From NCBI RefSeq assembly GCF_001514065.1, contig NZ_KQ948425.1:89366-153365 (forward strand): DNA of 64,000 bases, read 5' to 3'. Source of the stretch: Streptomyces antibioticus (GTDB lineage Bacteria > Actinomycetota > Actinomycetes > Streptomycetales > Streptomycetaceae). Numbering within the stretch: the stretch's first letter is position 1; every line of letters begins with the position of its first letter. A program made the translations under genes and the position numbers. The notes beneath the pieces were generated by a model that did not search any database, was not told the DNA's origin, and worked only from the letters and a program-made list of their open reading frames with translations. Shown here piece by piece: positions 61,075 through 64,000 of this stretch.

Positions 61075-61305
61075 AGGTATCCCCCATCCCTTCGGGCGGT
61101 GGCCCGGGTCGGCCCGCACTGGTTTCCAGTGGGTGCGCCACATCATGTCCGACCGGTCTGGAACGAACCTGACAGAAATCTGCAATGGCTGATCACATGC
61201 GCTTCACTCCCTGCGGAGGCGAAGGCCTCCTACCGAGACACTCGGCCACGTGTTCTCATGAGCGCGGTGACCCAGTCCCCCCCCACGACAGACGAAGGAA
61301 CGGCT
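61075..61305. promoter_or_regulatory. Divergent control region of the PKS operon and the SARP gene, with a 6-bp palindrome
   Basis: All transcription of the PKS operon (leftward) and the activator (rightward) should start here. CACTGG-TTT-CCAGTG (61117-61131) is a perfect palindrome, a candidate operator for one of the MarR-like proteins. Closer to the activator are GGAGGC-GAAG-GCCTCC (61215-61230) and CCGAG-ACA-CTCGG (61233-61245), which could fold in the leader RNA. I could not identify a pair of SARP-type heptamer repeats with confidence. Confidence 0.5.
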
Positions 61306-63231
61306 GTGTCCGCTGACTTAAGCTTTCGCCTGCTAGGAGCCATAACCGCACGCCAGGGGGTCCGTCACATCAGACTCGGCCCCGCGAAACAGCAGTGCGT
61401 GCTGGCCGCCCTCCTGATAGACGCCAACCGCGTCATCCCGGTCGACGCGCTCCTCGACCGGGTCTGGCACGACGCGCCACCGGCCACCGGCCGCGCGGTC
61501 CTCTACAGTTACGTGGCACGGATCCGCCGATTACTGCCCCGCATCCCGGCGGAGCCCGAAGCCCCCGCCATCGTCCACTCCGCGGGCGGCTACATGGCCC
61601 AAGTCTGCCCGTCCCATGTCGACCTGCACCACTTCCGCGGACTCGTCGCCTCCGCCCGCGCGGTCGCCGCGTCCGAACCGGCGCTCGCCGCCGAGCGCTA
61701 CCGCGCCGCGCTGGGTCTGTGGCAGGGCGAGCCCCTGCTCGGACTCACGGGCCCCTGGGTGGAGACGGTGCGCGAGGCCCTCACCAACGAGCGGACCTCC
61801 GCCCTGACGGAGTGCCACGCGTCCGAGCTACGGGCCGGACGGCACCTCACACTCCTGCCGGAACTGGAAGCCATCGCCACCGAACGCCCCTACGACGAGG
61901 CCTCCTTGCGCCATCTGATGACGGCCCTGCACCGATGCGGCCGCGGCGCCGAGGCCGTCGCCCGCTACCACCACACCCGCCGGCTCCTCGCCGACGAACT
62001 CGGCCTCGATCCCAGCCCCGCCACGCAGGATCTGTACCAGGAACTGCTCCGGGCGACCGCCATGGCGGGCACCGCCCCGGAACCCTCCGGACCGCTCACC
62101 GAAGCCGGCCCAGGGATCCCGGCGGCCGCTCGCCCGGCCCAACTACCCCTGACCTGCCCCACGTTCACCGGCCGTTCCAAGGAACTACGCCTGCTTGATG
62201 AATTATTGACGAGCAGATCCAGCCAGAGACGAACGCTGGTCCTGGAAGGGCTGGCGGGCGTCGGCAAGTCCACGCTCGCCCTGCACTGGTCGCACCGTAC
62301 CCGAGCGGAGTTCCCGGACGGCGAGTTGTACGTCGACCTGCATGGCAGCGGCCCCCAGCCGCCGCTCGACCCCGCGACCGCGCTCGCCCGCTGTCTGCGC
62401 CAGCTCGGCATCTCCGTCACCCCGCACCCGGGCGACTGGGACGAACTGTCGGCGCTGTGGCGGTCGGTCGTGGCCCAGCGGCGCCTGCTCCTGCTGCTCG
62501 ATGACGCCGCCGACGCCGAGCAGGTGGAACCCCTGCTGCCCGGCGGACAGGGGTGCGCCACCTTGATCACCAGCCGCAGACGCCTGGACCGCCTCGTGGT
62601 CCACCACCACGCCCAACGTCTGACGGTGCCCGCCCTCACCACACCGGAGTCCACCGAACTGCTGCGGCTGCTCCTCGGCCCGTCCCGGACCCAAGCCGAA
62701 CCGGAGGCCGCCGCCCGGCTGACCGAGGCCTGCGCAGGACTGCCGTTCGCCCTTCAGGTACTCGCCGCCCGACTCCAACTGCGCCCAGAAGCCCCCCTGG
62801 CCACCACGGCCCGGCAACTCGACGCGTGTTCACCGCTGAACGTGCTGCGCACCGACTCCTCCGACACCATCTCGGTACGGGCCCTGCTCGACTCGTCCTT
62901 CGTGTCCCTGCCCACCGAGGCGCAGCGGCTCCTCCCGAGTCTGGGCTCCGTCCCCTCCCCCTCGTTCCGCGCGGAACACTTCGCCGCGCACGCCCGCTGC
63001 ACACCGGCGGAGGCGGAACGGGTCCTGGGCGCCCTCGTCCGGGAGCATCTGCTGTCCGAGGACGGACCACAGGGGTACGTCGTGCACCACCTGGTCCGCT
63101 GCTACGCCGCGGAACACGCCGCCCGGCCGACCCGTCCCTCGCCGCCACAGAGCACAGTCCCTTCCCCGCCGCCGGATGCCCATCGGCCGGCGATCCGCGC
63201 GAACGCGTGCGCGACACCGCTGGCACCTTGA
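61306..63231 (+). CDS. SARP-type pathway activator with BTAD and NB-ARC domains
   Basis: 641 aa from a GTG at 61306 with AAGGA six bases upstream. An in-frame ATG at 61258 is possible but has no ribosome site. Winged-helix domain 1-~95 (FRLLGAITARQGVRHIRLGP; GRAVLYSYVARIRRLLP), BTAD ~100-245 (VDLHHFRGLVASARAVAASE; RCGRGAEAVARYHHTRRLLA), then an NB-ARC ATPase with P-loop GLAGVGKSTLAL (~315-326) and LLLLLDDAAD. No TPR tail follows. Codons 5, 76 and 300 are TTA (61318, 61531, 62203), so translation should need the bldA leucyl-tRNA. This is a common way for Streptomyces to link antibiotic production to development. Family role: binding direct repeats upstream of biosynthetic operons and recruiting RNA polymerase. 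It is divergent from the PKS operon, its likely target. Confidence 0.92.
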   Translation: MSADLSFRLLGAITARQGVRHIRLGPAKQQCVLAALLIDANRVIPVDALLDRVWHDAPPATGRAVLYSYVARIRRLLPRIPAEPEAPAIVHSAGGYMAQVCPSHVDLHHFRGLVASARAVAASEPALAAERYRAALGLWQGEPLLGLTGPWVETVREALTNERTSALTECHASELRAGRHLTLLPELEAIATERPYDEASLRHLMTALHRCGRGAEAVARYHHTRRLLADELGLDPSPATQDLYQELLRATAMAGTAPEPSGPLTEAGPGIPAAARPAQLPLTCPTFTGRSKELRLLDELLTSRSSQRRTLVLEGLAGVGKSTLALHWSHRTRAEFPDGELYVDLHGSGPQPPLDPATALARCLRQLGISVTPHPGDWDELSALWRSVVAQRRLLLLLDDAADAEQVEPLLPGGQGCATLITSRRRLDRLVVHHHAQRLTVPALTTPESTELLRLLLGPSRTQAEPEAAARLTEACAGLPFALQVLAARLQLRPEAPLATTARQLDACSPLNVLRTDSSDTISVRALLDSSFVSLPTEAQRLLPSLGSVPSPSFRAEHFAAHARCTPAEAERVLGALVREHLLSEDGPQGYVVHHLVRCYAAEHAARPTRPSPPQSTVPSPPPDAHRPAIRANACATPLAP

Positions 63232-63631
63232 CCGGGCACCGATGCCGGGCCGCCCGAAGGCCAGTCCGTCACCGTGGATTGTCCGGGACGGTTCACGGGC
63301 CGTTCAGGCTGGGGGCGGTGAACACCGTCACTGGCTTCGAACGAGTCTTATGGCCCCGGCGGAACGAGGCGGATTCCAGCGTTCACCGCAACACGGTGAT
63401 CATTCCAGTGTTGCGACGAGCTCAGCGGCGCGCAGTGCGGTGATGGTGATGTGTCGAGGCCGTGCCGGCCGTGTCGAGGTAAAGGTCGCCCCCGCTGTTG
63501 ACGGTGGGGTTGTGCGGGCTGCGCACGCTGGCAGGAGCGCCCATCATGGGCACGACTTCACTCTGCCCGCCCTTGGGCCGTCACCTGGACAACCTGCCTC
63601 GATACCGCCCGCGCGACGGCCCAGACGAGTA
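63232..63631. other. 400-bp stretch between the activator and the IS256 remnant, with one stem-loop
   Basis: No gene is convincing on either strand. CGCAACAC (63387-63394) is inverted as GTGTTGCG (63408-63415) over a 13-base loop; it could end the activator transcript or be a relic of the IS element. The rest shows no recognisable protein or RNA feature. Confidence 0.45.
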
Positions 63632-64000
63632 GTGGGTTGCGTCGCACCCGACAGTGTGCCCCTGCACGCCCCCGCCGAAGAAAATCTGGCCGCGGCGAGT
63701 CCCGATCTGCTGCGCGCGATGGTCAGGACGTTCGCCGACGTGCTCATGGCCGTAGAGGTCGATGCTCTCGGCAACGCTGAACACGGGCAGGTCAGCGACG
63801 AGAGAGTCAATCACCGCAACGGGCATCGCCCGCGCGAGTGGGACACCAGGGCCGGTTGAACTGTCCATCCCCAAGCTGCGCCAGGGCAGTTACTTCCCGC
63901 ACTGGCTCCTCGAGCGACGTCGCCGGGCCGAACAGGCCCTGATCTCAGTGGTCGCCACCGCCTATCTGCTCGGTGTCAGCACACGCCGAGTCGAGAAACT
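63632..64000 (+). pseudogene. IS256-family transposase, frameshifted, cut by the right edge
   Basis: From a GTG at 63632 the frame gives VPLHAPAEENLAAASPDLLR, TFADVLMAVEVDALGNAEHG and RVNHRNGHRPREWDTRAG, the N-terminus of an IS256-type transposase, then meets a TGA at 63857. Shifting frame just before it continues VELSIPKLRQGSYFPHWLLE, RRRRAEQALISVVATAYLLG and VSTRRVEKL to the edge. A few bases of the usual GTVEL junction have been lost, so the gene is broken. The catalytic domain is outside the window. It belongs to a different IS256 subgroup from the fragment near 9.6-10.0 kb. Confidence 0.8.

Noticed and set aside
60508-61305. Upstream extension of the activator frame into the MarR-like gene
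   Set aside because: The extra ~250 codons read as the antisense of the MarR-like gene; SARP proteins start right before the FRLLG segment, and AAGGA precedes the GTG at 61306.

Overview
The window is high-GC actinomycete DNA, most likely Streptomyces. It has G/C-ending codons, a SARP-type pathway activator, rare TTA (bldA-type) codons in regulatory and export genes, and IS elements of the ISL3 and IS256 families. The dominant content is a 50 kb biosynthetic locus (about 13.2-63.2 kb) for a trans-acyltransferase modular polyketide.

Layout. (1) 1-3.2 kb, minus strand: four genes of a molybdenum aldehyde/xanthine oxidoreductase operon (Tat-exported 2Fe-2S subunit, FAD subunit, XdhC-type maturation factor, and the start of the molybdopterin subunit, which runs off the left edge). 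(2) 3.2-10.6 kb: an accessory zone with a decayed TPR gene, an ISL3 transposase, a DUF4259-like gene, a Cys-containing hypothetical gene, an IS256 fragment and a truncated-looking hypothetical. (3) 10.7-13.65 kb, minus: a YitT/YczE-like membrane protein and a GbsR/MarR-like regulator - ABC ATPase - ABC permease unit, a likely exporter. (4) 13.7-17.9 kb: a type II thioesterase, a second MarR-like protein and a free-standing adenylation-carrier didomain on the minus strand, with a second type II thioesterase on the plus strand. (5) 17.9-61.1 kb, minus: one apparent operon with gaps of a few bases or ATGA overlaps at most junctions. Its order is MarR-like protein, PPTase-enoylreductase fusion, free-standing AT, three giant PKSs (4134, 4035 and 4656 aa) and a luciferase-like monooxygenase. 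(6) 61.3-63.2 kb, plus: the divergent SARP/NB-ARC activator. (7) The right edge: a frameshifted IS256 transposase.

Assembly-line reading. Loading: MaoC-type dehydratase, SDR ketoreductase, FkbH, carrier; this suggests a glyceryl-derived (lactyl) starter. Then KS1-KR-ACP, KS2-KR-ACP, KS3 | DH-ACP, KS4-KR-ACP, KS5-ACP, KS6-MT-ACP, KS7 | KR-ACP, KS8-DH-KR-MT-ACP, KS9-ACP, KS10-ACP-TE-TE (| marks a break between proteins). No AT domain is embedded, so the discrete AT serves all modules. KS5 and KS9 have lost catalytic His residues and should not elongate. If KS3 is also silent, seven extensions of a C3 starter give a C17 chain, with methylation predicted at C8 and C4 and an unreduced C3.

That pattern fits the half-molecules of the boron-binding macrodiolides boromycin and aplasmomycin (17 backbone carbons plus gem-dimethyl at C8 and methyl at C4). 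The luciferase-like oxygenase could add the C2 hydroxyl that binds boron. The terminal tandem TE could dimerise the chain. The adenylation-carrier protein could activate the valine ester found in boromycin but not aplasmomycin. Two C20 halves plus valine give C45, the boromycin carbon count. The assignment is inference from domain logic, not from a database match.
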